A DNA stretch of 64,000 bases. Source: Sphingobacterium endophyticum. Lineage in GTDB: Bacteria > Bacteroidota > Bacteroidia > Sphingobacteriales > Sphingobacteriaceae. The notes below the pieces were generated by a model. The model worked only from the letters and a program-made list of their open reading frames with translations, was not told the DNA's origin and searched no databases. This document shows, piece by piece, positions 44,128-53,916 of this stretch. The DNA is taken from the NCBI RefSeq assembly GCF_009733535.1, contig NZ_SMMI01000003.1:584468-648467 (forward strand), in the 5' to 3' direction. A program made the translations under genes and the position numbers. Numbering within the stretch: position 1 is the stretch's first letter; the number at the start of each line of letters is the position of its first letter.

Positions 44128-44959
44128 ATTGCTGTATATCAATCACTTGAATGGATTGATAAGAATAATGTTCTACAAATACTTCGGTCTGAATCTGTTT
44201 AGCGATTTCGAATAAAGATGTAGATTCTGTTCTTTTTGCGACAGATAACTTAATCTCGGAGCAGTGGGGTTGAAATAGGTTTTCCACTAAATCAACTGTA
44301 TTATTTTCTCCAGATAAATGTCCTAATATCAAATGCTTGAGACGTTCGGTTTTGTTCTGCAAGAATGCTTCTAAGGACAGAGAATTGGAAATATGTCCCC
44401 ACCCACCTTTGATTCTGTTCTTCAAATGATAAGGGTATCTTCCGGTTAAAAGCATCTGTTCATCATAATTTGCTTCAAGAAACAAAATATCTGCAATACG
44501 GATAGCTTTTTTGACATTATCGCATATTCTTCCTAAGTCGGTCAATACAGAGATATTAATTTGACCATCCGATACTAAGAAGCTACAAGGATCTTGCGCA
44601 TCATGATATTTAGGAATACCATAAACACTAAGGTCTTCTAAATTTACTACAGAATTTGGTGTAATGAAATTGATCAAATAGTCAGGTAGTTGTAGTCTTG
44701 AGGATTGATAGGTTCCTTGGGTGAGATAAACTGGGATTTGATAACGTTTTACAAATACAGCAAGACCTGAAATATGGTCTGTATGTTCATGGGTTACAAA
44801 AATAGCGTTGATTGTTGCAGGATTAATGCCCAGGGCTGCCATACGCAGGTGAAGATGCTTGTTATTGATTCCGGCATCAATTAAAACAGCGGTATTACCT
44901 TTAGCGATGTAATAACTATTTCCATTACTCCCGGAAGCAAGTGCTGCATAACGAATCAT
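44126..44959 (-). CDS. MBL-fold metallo-hydrolase (YycJ/WalJ-like)
   Basis: The 277 residues start with RYAALASGSNGNSYYI, typical of the YycJ group. The metallo-beta-lactamase metal motif is THEHTDH at about 56-62, with further ligands in KYHDAQDP (His) and LTDLGRI. YycJ/WalJ proteins are thought to be 5'-to-3' exonucleases linked to DNA maintenance or cell-wall signalling. Role here is inferred only from family. Confidence 0.87.
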   Translation of the reverse strand: MIRYAALASGSNGNSYYIAKGNTAVLIDAGINNKHLHLRMAALGINPATINAIFVTHEHTDHISGLAVFVKRYQIPVYLTQGTYQSSRLQLPDYLINFITPNSVVNLEDLSVYGIPKYHDAQDPCSFLVSDGQINISVLTDLGRICDNVKKAIRIADILFLEANYDEQMLLTGRYPYHLKNRIKGGWGHISNSLSLEAFLQNKTERLKHLILGHLSGENNTVDLVENLFQPHCSEIKLSVAKRTESTSLFEIAKQIQTEVFVEHYSYQSIQVIDIQQ

Positions 44960-44993
44960 GATTCAAAGATAGAAAAATTAGATTTTTATTTGG

Positions 44994-46421
44994 CTAACAT
45001 TCCGGTAGACTTAAAGGAACTTTTATTGCTAAACCACCATCGGCGGTTTCTTTGTATTTAATGTTCATATCCTGAGCGGTATCCCACATGGTACTAACCA
45101 CCGCATCCAAACTTACCTTCGCCTTATCGGGATTGGATTGTAATGCAAGCTGAGCAGCAGTAATAGCTTTAATGGCGCCCATGGTATTCCTTTCAATGCA
45201 TGGAATTTGAACCAACCCGCCAATAGGGTCACAGGTTAATCCAAGATGGTGCTCCATTGCAATTTCTGCAGCCATTAAAACTTGTCTCTGAGAACCACCA
45301 AGACTTTCGGTCAATGCACCGGCAGCCATAGCAGAGGATACGCCGATTTCAGCTTGACATCCCCCCATTGCTGCAGAGATGGTCGCTCCTTTTTTGAAAA
45401 TAGAACCTATTTCAGATGCTGTTGCGATAAACTGAATAATCTTGTCTTCTTTATAGCAATCGTGGAAAACAATATAGTATTGAAGAACTGCAGGTATCAC
45501 TCCTGCTGCGCCATTGGTTGGTGCAGTGACAACCCTTCCAAATGATGCGTTCTCCTCATTAACTGCCAGAGCAAAACAACTTACGCAATCTAGGATATAT
45601 CCAAAGTCCCTGCCTCCAGCTCTAATTGCCTCAACCCAGGTATCAAAGTCTGAATAAGCCCTTCCCTTCAGCATTCGCTTATTTAATTTAGAGGCTCTTC
45701 TTTCCACATTAAGTCCTCCAGGCAAAACACCTTCGGTATGACAACCTTTATAAATACATTCTTTGATGGCCTGAAATATTTTCAGAACGCCCTCTTTGGT
45801 CTCTTTCTCGGATCTCCATGAGCATTCGTTTTCAAGAACCAGTTCAGATATCTTCAATCCAGTACGCATACATGCGACCATTAATTCTTGCGCAGTATCA
45901 ATTGGAAAAGGAAGGTCAATTTCAGACAGTACGCTTTCCGTGTCATTTTCCTGAACAACAAATCCACCACCAATCGAATAATAAGTTTCAGAGATTGCGT
46001 TTCCAGATTCTAAGAAAGCTTGAAAGGTAACTGCATTGGGGTGAAAGGGCAAACTTTGATCGAATAAGAATAATAAATCATCTGGGTAAGAAAAATCAAT
46101 TTCTTTCTTTCCTCCAAGGGTCATCTTCCTATTTTCTTTAATCCGGTTTACTTTAGGAATTACGTCACTAACATCGAAGGTAACTGGGTCATCACCACTC
46201 AAGCCCAATAGGACAGCAATATCAGTTCCGTGTCCTACACCGGTCTTAGCTAATGAACCGTAAAGCAAGATTTTTATCTCTTTTACATTATCCAGTACGG
46301 CTTTGTTTTCTAAAGTTTCAACAAATCTTTGTGCCGCACGCCAAGGACCTAATGTATGAGAACTGGATGGACCAATCCCAATCTTAAACATATCAAAAAT
46401 AGAAATCTGCTCTTTTGCCAT
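44994..46421 (-). CDS. sdaA: L-serine ammonia-lyase (Fe-S type) SdaA
   Basis: SdaA deaminates L-serine to pyruvate with an oxygen-sensitive 4Fe-4S cluster. Start taken at ATG 46421 ([15 protein letters not shown]); the ATG at 46442 adds only 7 residues. The beta domain is N-terminal ([17 protein letters not shown]) and the alpha domain follows, with [14 protein letters not shown] and Cys ligands in [15 protein letters not shown] and IPCIERN. This is the one-chain form of about 475 residues. Confidence 0.95.
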   Translation of the reverse strand: MAKEQISIFDMFKIGIGPSSSHTLGPWRAAQRFVETLENKAVLDNVKEIKILLYGSLAKTGVGHGTDIAVLLGLSGDDPVTFDVSDVIPKVNRIKENRKMTLGGKKEIDFSYPDDLLFLFDQSLPFHPNAVTFQAFLESGNAISETYYSIGGGFVVQENDTESVLSEIDLPFPIDTAQELMVACMRTGLKISELVLENECSWRSEKETKEGVLKIFQAIKECIYKGCHTEGVLPGGLNVERRASKLNKRMLKGRAYSDFDTWVEAIRAGGRDFGYILDCVSCFALAVNEENASFGRVVTAPTNGAAGVIPAVLQYYIVFHDCYKEDKIIQFIATASEIGSIFKKGATISAAMGGCQAEIGVSSAMAAGALTESLGGSQRQVLMAAEIAMEHHLGLTCDPIGGLVQIPCIERNTMGAIKAITAAQLALQSNPDKAKVSLDAVVSTMWDTAQDMNIKYKETADGGLAIKVPLSLPEC

Positions 46422-46538
46422 AATGCTCAGTATACCTAGCAAAATTAGTCTTTCTTTTCAATAAAACTTCATGATTCAAAAGAATCAAATAATCCCATTT
46501 GTTCTTAGAAAACTATTAAAAACAAAAGCTATTTAACA

Positions 46539-46569
46539 TAAAAAAGCCAGTAAAAATTACTGGCTTTTA
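46539..46569 (-). terminator. nagZ-like gene terminator
   Basis: AAAAGCCAGTAA, short T loop, TTACTGGCTTTTTT on the minus strand, 25 bp after the stop. Confidence 0.85.
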
Positions 46570-46594
46570 TAAAATTTATATTAAGCAAGGGATA

Positions 46595-48304
46595 TTAAAT
46601 TCCATCACCATTTTGTAAATCATCAGATATTGTCACTGGTAATCTACCTTCTGGTTTAATCTGTTTTAATAAAGCTTTTAATACAGCTTTTTGCATAAAG
46701 AAATCATTCTGATAACCCAACAATACCGAAGAGCTTCTCATCACATCCACGGAGTTCAAAGCATAAGGATTTGTAAACATTACTGAGATCGTTCTTCTTC
46801 CAGCAATTTTGTCAATAAATTCTTTTGTCGCATCATTTAGTTGCAGCTCGCTGCGAGGTCTAGCTCTATTATCATGAATTACCAAGATAATTTGACGGTT
46901 ATCTTTTGCGTCTTTCATCAAATCCTTTAATTGTTCCTCTGTTTCATTTCCTCGGATAAAGTATTGATCATGTTCACCCAATTGACTAGCTAATCCAATT
47001 TCAAAGTCCTGAGGTTTTTCAATACCTACACTAACAATTGATGTTTCTCTTCTCGGATCAAATCTTTTCAAGCCTCTGTCTGATTTCAATAGAGTTACCG
47101 CTGCATCTGAAATACGCTGAACTAAACTCTGAGAACTTGCAGTATTTAAATCTTGGTAAAGATTATTGGTATTAACTGGTTTTGACTGGTTCAATCCCAA
47201 CCATAATTTTGTTGCCAGTACTTTCTTAACTCTTGCGTCCAAATCAGCTTGCGAAATTCTGCCGGACTTGATTGCTTTTTCAATTAAATCAATAGCGCGT
47301 CCGCTGTTTTCAGAAACTTCCAATAGATCATGTCCAGCCTCAATAGCCATCACATCGGCTTCACCCTTTGGGAAGAATTTCTTCACGCCGTTCATATCCA
47401 TAGCATCAGTCACAGTGAGGCCTTTGAATCCCAATTCCTTGCGAAGGATATCTGTAACTACTTTTTTGGAAATTGAAGATGGCATATTTGGTGTTGCATC
47501 CAATGCCGGAATATTCATGTGAGCAACCATAACTGATGGAGCTCCGTCCTTGATTAATTCTCTAAAAGGATACATCTCAAGGCTATCCAATCTCGCTTTA
47601 TCAAATTTCAATTGCGGCAAATCATGGTGTGAGTCCACATCTGTATCACCATGGCCAGGGAAATGTTTCAAAGATGCTAAAATACCGCCTTGAACCATTC
47701 CATCCATATAAGCTTTAGCCTTAGCAGTCACCTTATATTTATTATCTCCGAACGAACGGAAGTTAATCACCGGGTTTTTTGGGTTGTTATTAATATCTAC
47801 GACAGGAGCAAAATTGAAGTGCATACCTATTCTTTGGAAATCACGAGCAACTTGCCTTCCCATTTCATACAAGACATTATTATTTTGAATTGCACCCAGC
47901 GTCATTTGGTATGGATAAGAAATTGTGGAATCTGGCATCCGCATTCCCAATCCCCATTCGCCATCAAAAGTAATGAGCAAAGGAACCTTGCTGACTTTTT
48001 GATATTGGTTAAACATATTGGCATGTCGAACAGGTCCACCCTGAAAAACGACTAATCCACCTAGCTGTTCTTTCTCAATGACCTGCTTCACTGAATCAAT
48101 ATATTTTTGCCCTAAATTAGTATGGGCACGAACTAAGAACAATTGAGCAATTCTTTGTTTTGGAGTTAAGGTATTGAAAACAGAATCTACCCAAGTATGC
48201 TTTTGATTGATAAAATTTATGAAATTTGGCTTATTCTGAGCGAAAACCGCAGAAATAAGCATCATGGATAATAACCCAATACAGAATAGTTTCTTAATCA
48301 TCAC
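46595..48304 (-). CDS. glycoside hydrolase family 3, NagZ-like beta-N-acetylhexosaminidase
   Basis: The 569-residue precursor has a signal peptide (to AVFAQ), a GH3 N-terminal TIM barrel and a GH3 C-terminal domain. The NagZ-type dyad is in KHFPGHGDTDVDSHHDLP (Asp/His acid-base loop), the nucleophile Asp in VTDAMDMNG. NagZ releases terminal GlcNAc from GlcNAc-anhydroMurNAc. Many Bacteroidota homologues are about 1000 residues, with a C-terminal beta-lactamase-like domain; this one stops after GRLPVTISDDLQNGDGI and a terminator follows, so that domain is truly absent. It fits the amino-sugar locus but is 9 kb away. Confidence 0.9.
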   Translation of the reverse strand: MMIKKLFCIGLLSMMLISAVFAQNKPNFINFINQKHTWVDSVFNTLTPKQRIAQLFLVRAHTNLGQKYIDSVKQVIEKEQLGGLVVFQGGPVRHANMFNQYQKVSKVPLLITFDGEWGLGMRMPDSTISYPYQMTLGAIQNNNVLYEMGRQVARDFQRIGMHFNFAPVVDINNNPKNPVINFRSFGDNKYKVTAKAKAYMDGMVQGGILASLKHFPGHGDTDVDSHHDLPQLKFDKARLDSLEMYPFRELIKDGAPSVMVAHMNIPALDATPNMPSSISKKVVTDILRKELGFKGLTVTDAMDMNGVKKFFPKGEADVMAIEAGHDLLEVSENSGRAIDLIEKAIKSGRISQADLDARVKKVLATKLWLGLNQSKPVNTNNLYQDLNTASSQSLVQRISDAAVTLLKSDRGLKRFDPRRETSIVSVGIEKPQDFEIGLASQLGEHDQYFIRGNETEEQLKDLMKDAKDNRQIILVIHDNRARPRSELQLNDATKEFIDKIAGRRTISVMFTNPYALNSVDVMRSSSVLLGYQNDFFMQKAVLKALLKQIKPEGRLPVTISDDLQNGDGI

Positions 48305-48391
48305 AATAAAGTTTATACGAAATAAGGCATTTTAAGTTGTTTTTTAAAATATTTTGCATATTTAAAAAATAACATGCACAAACACGCAGTT

Positions 48392-48931
48392 CTAAAGGCT
48401 GTATTTTTCTTCAACCAACCTCGCCAATTCCGCTGCATTTTCCAATTCGCCGCATGCCTCCTTCTTCCATAGCATATCAATGACCAGCAATAGGAATTGG
48501 GTTTCTAAATCCGGGGTTTTATACCCTAATTCTTCAAAAGCCTTATGGACGATTGGCTGAACTGGTTTAATAAAAAGTTCATGTTGGGATTTTGAAAAAC
48601 TATGATGGGATAATCTTTCCTGCAACTTCCAAAACAACGGATCATCAGCGACTAATTTACTTGGAAATTGAACCATATTTTTCAAGAAATCCTTGGCTCC
48701 TCTATAGGTCATCATCCCTTTATGATGGAGCAATACTTTACGATAACCTGATTTTACGATATGGGCTAATAATGCATCCTTGTTTCCGAAATGCTTAAAA
48801 ATTAATGCTTCAGAAACCCCAGCCTTAGCAGCAATCTCCTTGGTTGATGTATCAAGGTACCCTTTGCTTGCAAAAAGCTGTAGAGCTGTTTGCATTATCT
48901 TTTCTTTCCTACTGAGCGTTGTTTCTTTCAT
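48392..48931 (-). CDS. TetR/AcrR-family transcriptional regulator
   Basis: The 179 residues have the N-terminal TetR helix-turn-helix (RKEKIMQTALQLFASKGY, TSTKEIAAKAGVSEALIFKHFGNKDAL) and a helical ligand domain. It is divergent from the outer-membrane protein gene across 175 bp, so it may control that gene. I saw no clear palindromic operator in the gap. Confidence 0.9.
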   Translation of the reverse strand: MKETTLSRKEKIMQTALQLFASKGYLDTSTKEIAAKAGVSEALIFKHFGNKDALLAHIVKSGYRKVLLHHKGMMTYRGAKDFLKNMVQFPSKLVADDPLFWKLQERLSHHSFSKSQHELFIKPVQPIVHKAFEELGYKTPDLETQFLLLVIDMLWKKEACGELENAAELARLVEEKYSL

Positions 48932-49106
48932 TGATTATATAAGACAAATATATCCATTTTTTCTTAATGTCGGCCCCTTGAATAGCGGGCTATATCTTGC
49001 TAAAACCTTTTCAGCCACACCTAAAGCACTGTATCTTTTTTGTGATTATAAACATCCTATCAACAAAAAGCTATAATATTGGAAAAAAAACCTAGTTACC
49101 TAAATT

Positions 49107-51860
49107 ATGAAAAGCATATTGCCATTTATTTTAATGTTCTTTATAACCGTATCTGCTGTTCAGGCGCAAGTCCGAATTTCAGGAACAGTAAAGGACAAAA
49201 CTAAGGGCAATGGCTTATCAGATGCAAGCATACAGCTTATCAACCTTAAAGATTCTACAATTCGCTCTGCTAAATCAAACGACAAGGGTGAATACACGCT
49301 TGATCGGGTTGCATTGGGAAAATATCAGGTTACCTCAACCCTTTTGGGCTTTAAAAGATTTGAGAAGCAAATTGAAGTTAAAAGCAACAATGAAAGCATA
49401 AATATTGATTTGGAGCCTGGAGAGATTATGCTAGAAGAAATCACGATTGCACCTGCTCCCAATGTTGCTGTAAAAGGAGATACATTGGAATTCAACTCCA
49501 GGAACTTCGCTACGAAGGAATACGCTGATGCGGATGAAATGGTCGCCCAAGTACCGGGAGTAACGATTGATGAAGATGGAAAAGTTTCTGCCCATGGTGA
49601 GGAGGTCACCAAAATCTTGGTCGATGGCAAAGAATTCTTTAGTACAGATCCAAAAGTTGCCCTAAAAACTTTACCCGCAGACATTATTGATAAACTCCAG
49701 ATTATTGATGAAAAAAGTGAGCAGGCTAAATTTTCAGGTTTTGATGACGGAAAAAGGTCAAAGGTTTTAAACATAGTAACCAAACCTGACAAAAAGAAAG
49801 GGGTATTTGGAAAATTTAATGCTGGAAAAGGAGATGCTGATAAGTTTACCATCAATTCGGGGGTAAATGCCTTTCGTGGAGATGAAAAAATCTCCTTTAA
49901 TATTATGGCAAACAACATCAATGAAACCGAATTTTCAGAACAAGGGCGTGGGGGTTTTAGAAGAGGAAATAACAATACCGATCGAGGGCTTTCTGACACC
50001 TATGCCGCAGCGGCCAATTACACCAACACTTTTCTAGACAAAAAACTTGAGGTAAACGGGAATTACAGATTCAGAAATAGCAGCACCTTCACCAATACGC
50101 TTTCCGATATTGAATTTACTACTGGAAGTCGAGCTAATCAATTCCAAAATCAACATCAAATAGGTGATAATGGCAATGTAGAACACAATCTAGGAGGACG
50201 ACTAAAATGGGATATTGATAGCATGAATCGCTTGGATATCAATCCTAATTTATCTTACAATAAAAGAGAAATGCTCAACAGTTCTACCAGCTCCATGACA
50301 AAAGGTAGTGAAGAACCCTTGAATAATTCAAACAGGAATTTCAATAATGACAATAAAAACTTCAGTTTCGGAGGATCATTGACCTATATGCACCGCTTTA
50401 GAAAAGCAGGGCAGACAATTTCCTTGAATTTAGATGGGAACAAGAGTAGTAATGAAGCATTAGGGAAAACCTTAGCCTTCAACCAATATTACAAAGACGC
50501 TGTGTTGGACCGTATCGACACCAATAACCGTGAAAGTGTCACCAACGGTTATGGAAATGGGTACAACGGAAGGCTATCCTACACCTACAATGTTTCTAAA
50601 ATCTCTAGATTTCAAGCGAATTATGGGTTCAGAAATACCAGCAATTATTCAGACCGTAAAACCATGGAATTCCTTGCAGAAACGGGACAATATGAAGAAC
50701 TCAACGAAAGACTCTCGAACGAATTTAGGAATGACTTCAATCATCACAGTACCGGTGTTTCCTATTCATATAATAAGCAAGATACGTTCAGGTTTCAAGT
50801 AGGACTGAATTATGAACGAGGAATCCGAATCAATAACAGAACAGTTCCTGTTAACCTAAAGACGACAGCAGACTTTGGTGCTTTTCTACCTGAAATGACT
50901 GTAGCCTATTATTTTACGAAAGAAAGAAACATAGAGTTCAATTATAATGCTGGCACAAATACGCCATCTATCGACCAATTACAAGATTACATCGACAACT
51001 CCAATGAACTATTCGTGCGCAATGGTAATCCTAATCTTAGCCAGGAGTACACCCATCGCTTAAGACTTCAATACCGGGACATCAATCGTAACAATGGACG
51101 AAGCTTTAACAGCAATCTAAACTTTGATTATACAAACAATAAGATTATAAATTCCACAATGACCACAGACAGTACCATAACGCTGTTTGAAGATATAATT
51201 CTAGGTGCCGGTGGTCAGTACTCAACGCCTGAAAACATAGATGGAGTGTTCCAATTAAGGGCAAATAATAATTATGGATTACCTCTAAAAAAATGGGGAT
51301 TCAATCTGAACCTCAACAATAATATGTACTATAATAGGAATTATGCCATATTGAATAAAGAGCTAATGCCGAACCATAGCTATGGCTTTAGTCAGCATGT
51401 TGGCCTATTTACTAATTTTAGTAAGACTATAATAATTGGATTTAATTATAACCTCAATATGAATTTCACGAATAATCCTATGAGTCAAATTCAGCACTAT
51501 AAAATTACCAATCACCGCATCAGCAACTCATTGAATCTAGAATTGTTTAAAAACTTTGTTTTGGGCTACAATTTCTCCTATTATTACAATGGTGGAATTA
51601 TGGGGAGTCCAGGTATAGCTACCAACCTATTAAACACTTCAGTAGGCTACAAAATATTCAAGAAAAGAAATGCTGAAATCTCTTTGAAGGCATTTGATCT
51701 CTTCAATAATGCTCAGAATATTAACAGAAGAGTCTCTGAGACATCAATTTCAAATATCACATCAAATACCTTAACCCGATACTTTCTCTTAAGCATGAAC
51801 TACAACTTGAGAAGTTTTGCTGGAGGAGGTGACAGAAGAGAAAGAGGAGATCGATTTTAA
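49107..51860 (+). CDS. outer-membrane beta-barrel protein with carboxypeptidase-like N-terminal domain
   Basis: The 917-residue precursor has a signal peptide (to VQAQ), a CarboxypepD_reg domain (about 22-105, ISGTVKDKTKGNGLSDASIQL) and a TonB-plug-like segment (VAQVPGVTIDEDGKVSAHG, KILVDGKEFF). A large barrel of the OMP_b-brl_3 type follows (many Asn-rich strands) and an Arg/Gly tail (GGGDRRERGDRF). Such proteins resemble TonB-dependent receptors but often lack a clear TonB box; substrate unknown. The neighbouring TetR gene is the likely regulator. Confidence 0.88.
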   Translation: MKSILPFILMFFITVSAVQAQVRISGTVKDKTKGNGLSDASIQLINLKDSTIRSAKSNDKGEYTLDRVALGKYQVTSTLLGFKRFEKQIEVKSNNESINIDLEPGEIMLEEITIAPAPNVAVKGDTLEFNSRNFATKEYADADEMVAQVPGVTIDEDGKVSAHGEEVTKILVDGKEFFSTDPKVALKTLPADIIDKLQIIDEKSEQAKFSGFDDGKRSKVLNIVTKPDKKKGVFGKFNAGKGDADKFTINSGVNAFRGDEKISFNIMANNINETEFSEQGRGGFRRGNNNTDRGLSDTYAAAANYTNTFLDKKLEVNGNYRFRNSSTFTNTLSDIEFTTGSRANQFQNQHQIGDNGNVEHNLGGRLKWDIDSMNRLDINPNLSYNKREMLNSSTSSMTKGSEEPLNNSNRNFNNDNKNFSFGGSLTYMHRFRKAGQTISLNLDGNKSSNEALGKTLAFNQYYKDAVLDRIDTNNRESVTNGYGNGYNGRLSYTYNVSKISRFQANYGFRNTSNYSDRKTMEFLAETGQYEELNERLSNEFRNDFNHHSTGVSYSYNKQDTFRFQVGLNYERGIRINNRTVPVNLKTTADFGAFLPEMTVAYYFTKERNIEFNYNAGTNTPSIDQLQDYIDNSNELFVRNGNPNLSQEYTHRLRLQYRDINRNNGRSFNSNLNFDYTNNKIINSTMTTDSTITLFEDIILGAGGQYSTPENIDGVFQLRANNNYGLPLKKWGFNLNLNNNMYYNRNYAILNKELMPNHSYGFSQHVGLFTNFSKTIIIGFNYNLNMNFTNNPMSQIQHYKITNHRISNSLNLELFKNFVLGYNFSYYYNGGIMGSPGIATNLLNTSVGYKIFKKRNAEISLKAFDLFNNAQNINRRVSETSISNITSNTLTRYFLLSMNYNLRSFAGGGDRRERGDRF

Positions 51861-51866
51861 TTAAAT

Positions 51867-52664
51867 TCAGGATTCATTATCTAAAGAAGATGAAACTCTA
51901 TCTTTTAGGCTTTTCCAAGATTCAGAAGATAGCGCTTCTTTGTACATTTTGGGATTAGTTTTCAGTCTATCAATCTTTTGGCTCAAATATTTCTTCCTAT
52001 CTGATGGTACGGGATGAGAAGAAATCCAGCTTACATCATCATCGGAACTGAGGTAAACGTCAAACATATCCATAACTTTCGAAATACTAGTTGGATTGAT
52101 CCGTGCTGCATCTAAATATTCCACAGCCATTTCATCAGCTTCTTTTTCCAATTTTCTGGAAAAGGCCTGCCCTGTCACGAAATTTGTAACCTCGCCCGTC
52201 CCGGAACCAGATAGTAAAAGATCTAGTCCAAAATTAGTAATCAAAGATTTCATGACATGATTTTTTTCGCAATGGGCAACTTCATGCGCCAAAACTGCTG
52301 AAAGATAATCCGCACTATCTAAAAAATTAATCAATCCTGTGGTGACTATAATTTTATCATCAGGCAATGCAAAAGCATTAACTTCAACGCTTTTCACCAA
52401 GAATAAATCATAATTTTTTGTTGATATATAGTTATCCTTTAATAGCGGAATAAAGATAGAATCCAACGTGGAATTGACGTCCTCGTCTTCAATGACATCA
52501 TACATATCTTTTACCTGTTCCAACACCACTTTTCCCAATCTTTCCTCTAGCCGATCTCGATTTTCCTTTACTTGAAAGATCGTTGTCCAATTCACTTGCA
52601 ACAGTAAAAGATAGCAAACTGCAATCCCCCCTAGCAACAATAGAAATTTTCCCAATATTTTCAT
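51867..52664 (-). CDS. M48-family zinc metalloprotease
   Basis: The 265 residues start with one membrane helix (about 5-25), probably anchoring the enzyme to the inner membrane or acting as an uncleaved signal. The zinc site is VLAHEVAHCEKNH (HExxH), and the third ligand Glu lies in KEADEMAVEYL. M48 proteins outside HtpX/Ste24 include BepA and LoiP, which act in envelope quality control. Its start overlaps the previous gene's stop by 4 bp; it is the last of a four-gene operon. Confidence 0.9.
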   Translation of the reverse strand: MKILGKFLLLLGGIAVCYLLLLQVNWTTIFQVKENRDRLEERLGKVVLEQVKDMYDVIEDEDVNSTLDSIFIPLLKDNYISTKNYDLFLVKSVEVNAFALPDDKIIVTTGLINFLDSADYLSAVLAHEVAHCEKNHVMKSLITNFGLDLLLSGSGTGEVTNFVTGQAFSRKLEKEADEMAVEYLDAARINPTSISKVMDMFDVYLSSDDDVSWISSHPVPSDRKKYLSQKIDRLKTNPKMYKEALSSESWKSLKDRVSSSLDNES

Positions 52665-53110
52665 TTCTTCATTAGATTATCAGTGATATCCGAAAATAAA
52701 AACCAACGAACATGAATACCTTTCCTAGTTTGGACGGAAGTATAAATTGTCGATATTATTTCAATTGCATTTAACAATAAAATAAGAATTAAATAAGCTA
52801 TATATGCATCCGTGATCTCTTTATGGTTTAAAATTATTGCTATTGTCCACCAAAAAGCCGCTGTATTAAAAAAGAAAATGGAGAATTGTGAAATCAATGC
52901 TTGTGTACAGTGCCACCTCACAAATTTAGTAGACTTCCGATTTCCTAAATAAAAAATCACGGTAGCAAGAAGGTTAAAGATAGGAAGAGGTAAGCCCACA
53001 AAAAGTGCAAACAGGGACATCAAATAACTATTAGATGCATATTCACGCTCATCCTCAGTAACTTCTCTTGGGCTAAAGTTTATAGCCCCTTCGATATGTT
53101 CCATATCCAA
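52661..53110 (-). CDS. small membrane protein, DUF4870/Tic20-like
   Basis: The 149 residues contain a cytosolic N-terminus (to about 30) and three or four hydrophobic helices. The layout FVRWHCTQALISQFSIF is the typical KFHxxQAL-like segment of DUF4870-type proteins. Function unknown. It overlaps the upstream gene by 31 bp and the M48 gene by 4 bp, so all three are probably translated together. Confidence 0.65.
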   Translation of the reverse strand: MDMEHIEGAINFSPREVTEDEREYASNSYLMSLFALFVGLPLPIFNLLATVIFYLGNRKSTKFVRWHCTQALISQFSIFFFNTAAFWWTIAIILNHKEITDAYIAYLILILLLNAIEIISTIYTSVQTRKGIHVRWFLFSDITDNLMKK

Positions 53111-53487
53111 TTTGTTATGACCAATAATATTAAAACTATACTAAAAACTTGATGAGTTTGAAGGAACTTTTCAACTTGACGGTAGACACGGAAATAATAG
53201 TCCTTTTTCATTAGCAAATCTAAAATTAACAAGACAACAACACTCAAAATGAGAAGACTTGACAGGATTCCCAATGGATTGATCATGAAAGCTTCCGCAA
53301 TATTTCCATGGAGCAAAGCTGAGATAGACCTTGTGGTACCACATGAAGGACAAGGATATCCGGTAACCAGTTTAAAAGGACATACCGTAACTTCAGAACT
53401 ATTAAAGTAATCTAGGATAAGCCAAATGATACCAAAGAAACAAACGATTCCTGTTATAAAATACAGTCTGTTTCTTTGATTCACCAT
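53080..53487 (-). CDS. DUF2752 membrane protein
   Basis: The 135 residues have three or four hydrophobic helices and the DUF2752 signature CPFKLVTGYPCPSCGTTRS (three Cys in a CPxCGxTR context), followed by ALLHGNIAEAFMINPLGIL. The Cys motif may bind metal or haem; the function is not established. It starts 3 bp after the TM2 gene. Confidence 0.87.
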   Translation of the reverse strand: MVNQRNRLYFITGIVCFFGIIWLILDYFNSSEVTVCPFKLVTGYPCPSCGTTRSISALLHGNIAEAFMINPLGILSSLLILSVVVLLILDLLMKKDYYFRVYRQVEKFLQTHQVFSIVLILLVITNWIWNISKGL

Positions 53488-53490
53488 CTA

Positions 53491-53832
53491 TTAATAACTT
53501 AAGGAAGTTACTAATTTCTCAAAATTCTTAGATTTTGTTGCGCCCATAATTAAGAACCAATCAATTATCGTCCAAATGCCCAATCCTCCACAGGTTAATA
53601 ATTTCGCAATCCCTAGACCTGTATCTCCAATCATAAAGCGATCAATTCCAAAAGTTCCTGCCAATAATGATACGATTAATACCGTAGTTGGATCTTTATA
53701 TTGTTGAATTTGCACATTCGTGAACTTGCTGTCATCTGCTTTTAACAATAAGTCCTTGATTTCCATTAAATGATATGATTCAAAAAATTTGTTGTTCGAT
53801 ATTAAAAACATATCTACTTTTTGACTATCCAT
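53491..53832 (-). CDS. TM2-domain protein
   Basis: The 113 residues have a soluble N-terminal part (about 1-45) and a TM2 domain: two hydrophobic hairpin helices with the DRF-like motif GTFGIDRFMIGDTGLGIAKL and GGLGIWTIIDWFLI. The family is of unknown function and often linked with DUF2752 and M48-type genes. First gene of the four-gene operon down to 51867. Confidence 0.88.
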   Translation of the reverse strand: MDSQKVDMFLISNNKFFESYHLMEIKDLLLKADDSKFTNVQIQQYKDPTTVLIVSLLAGTFGIDRFMIGDTGLGIAKLLTCGGLGIWTIIDWFLIMGATKSKNFEKLVTSLSY

Positions 53833-53856
53833 TTTTCTTTTCTAATTAGTGTTTAT

Positions 53857-53897
53857 AAAAAAATCCATTTACCTAATGAAAGATAAATGGATTTTTC
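53857..53897 (-). terminator. trhO terminator
   Basis: AAAAATCCATTT and AAATGGATTTTT enclose a 13-nt loop just after the trhO stop on the minus strand. Confidence 0.7.
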
Positions 53898-53916
53898 TAA
53901 ATATTTTAATAAACTT

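Noticed and set aside
49325..49999. Minus-strand 224-codon frame under the outer-membrane protein gene
   Set aside because: Serine/proline-rich shadow of the conserved plug-like domain; no start context or known motif.
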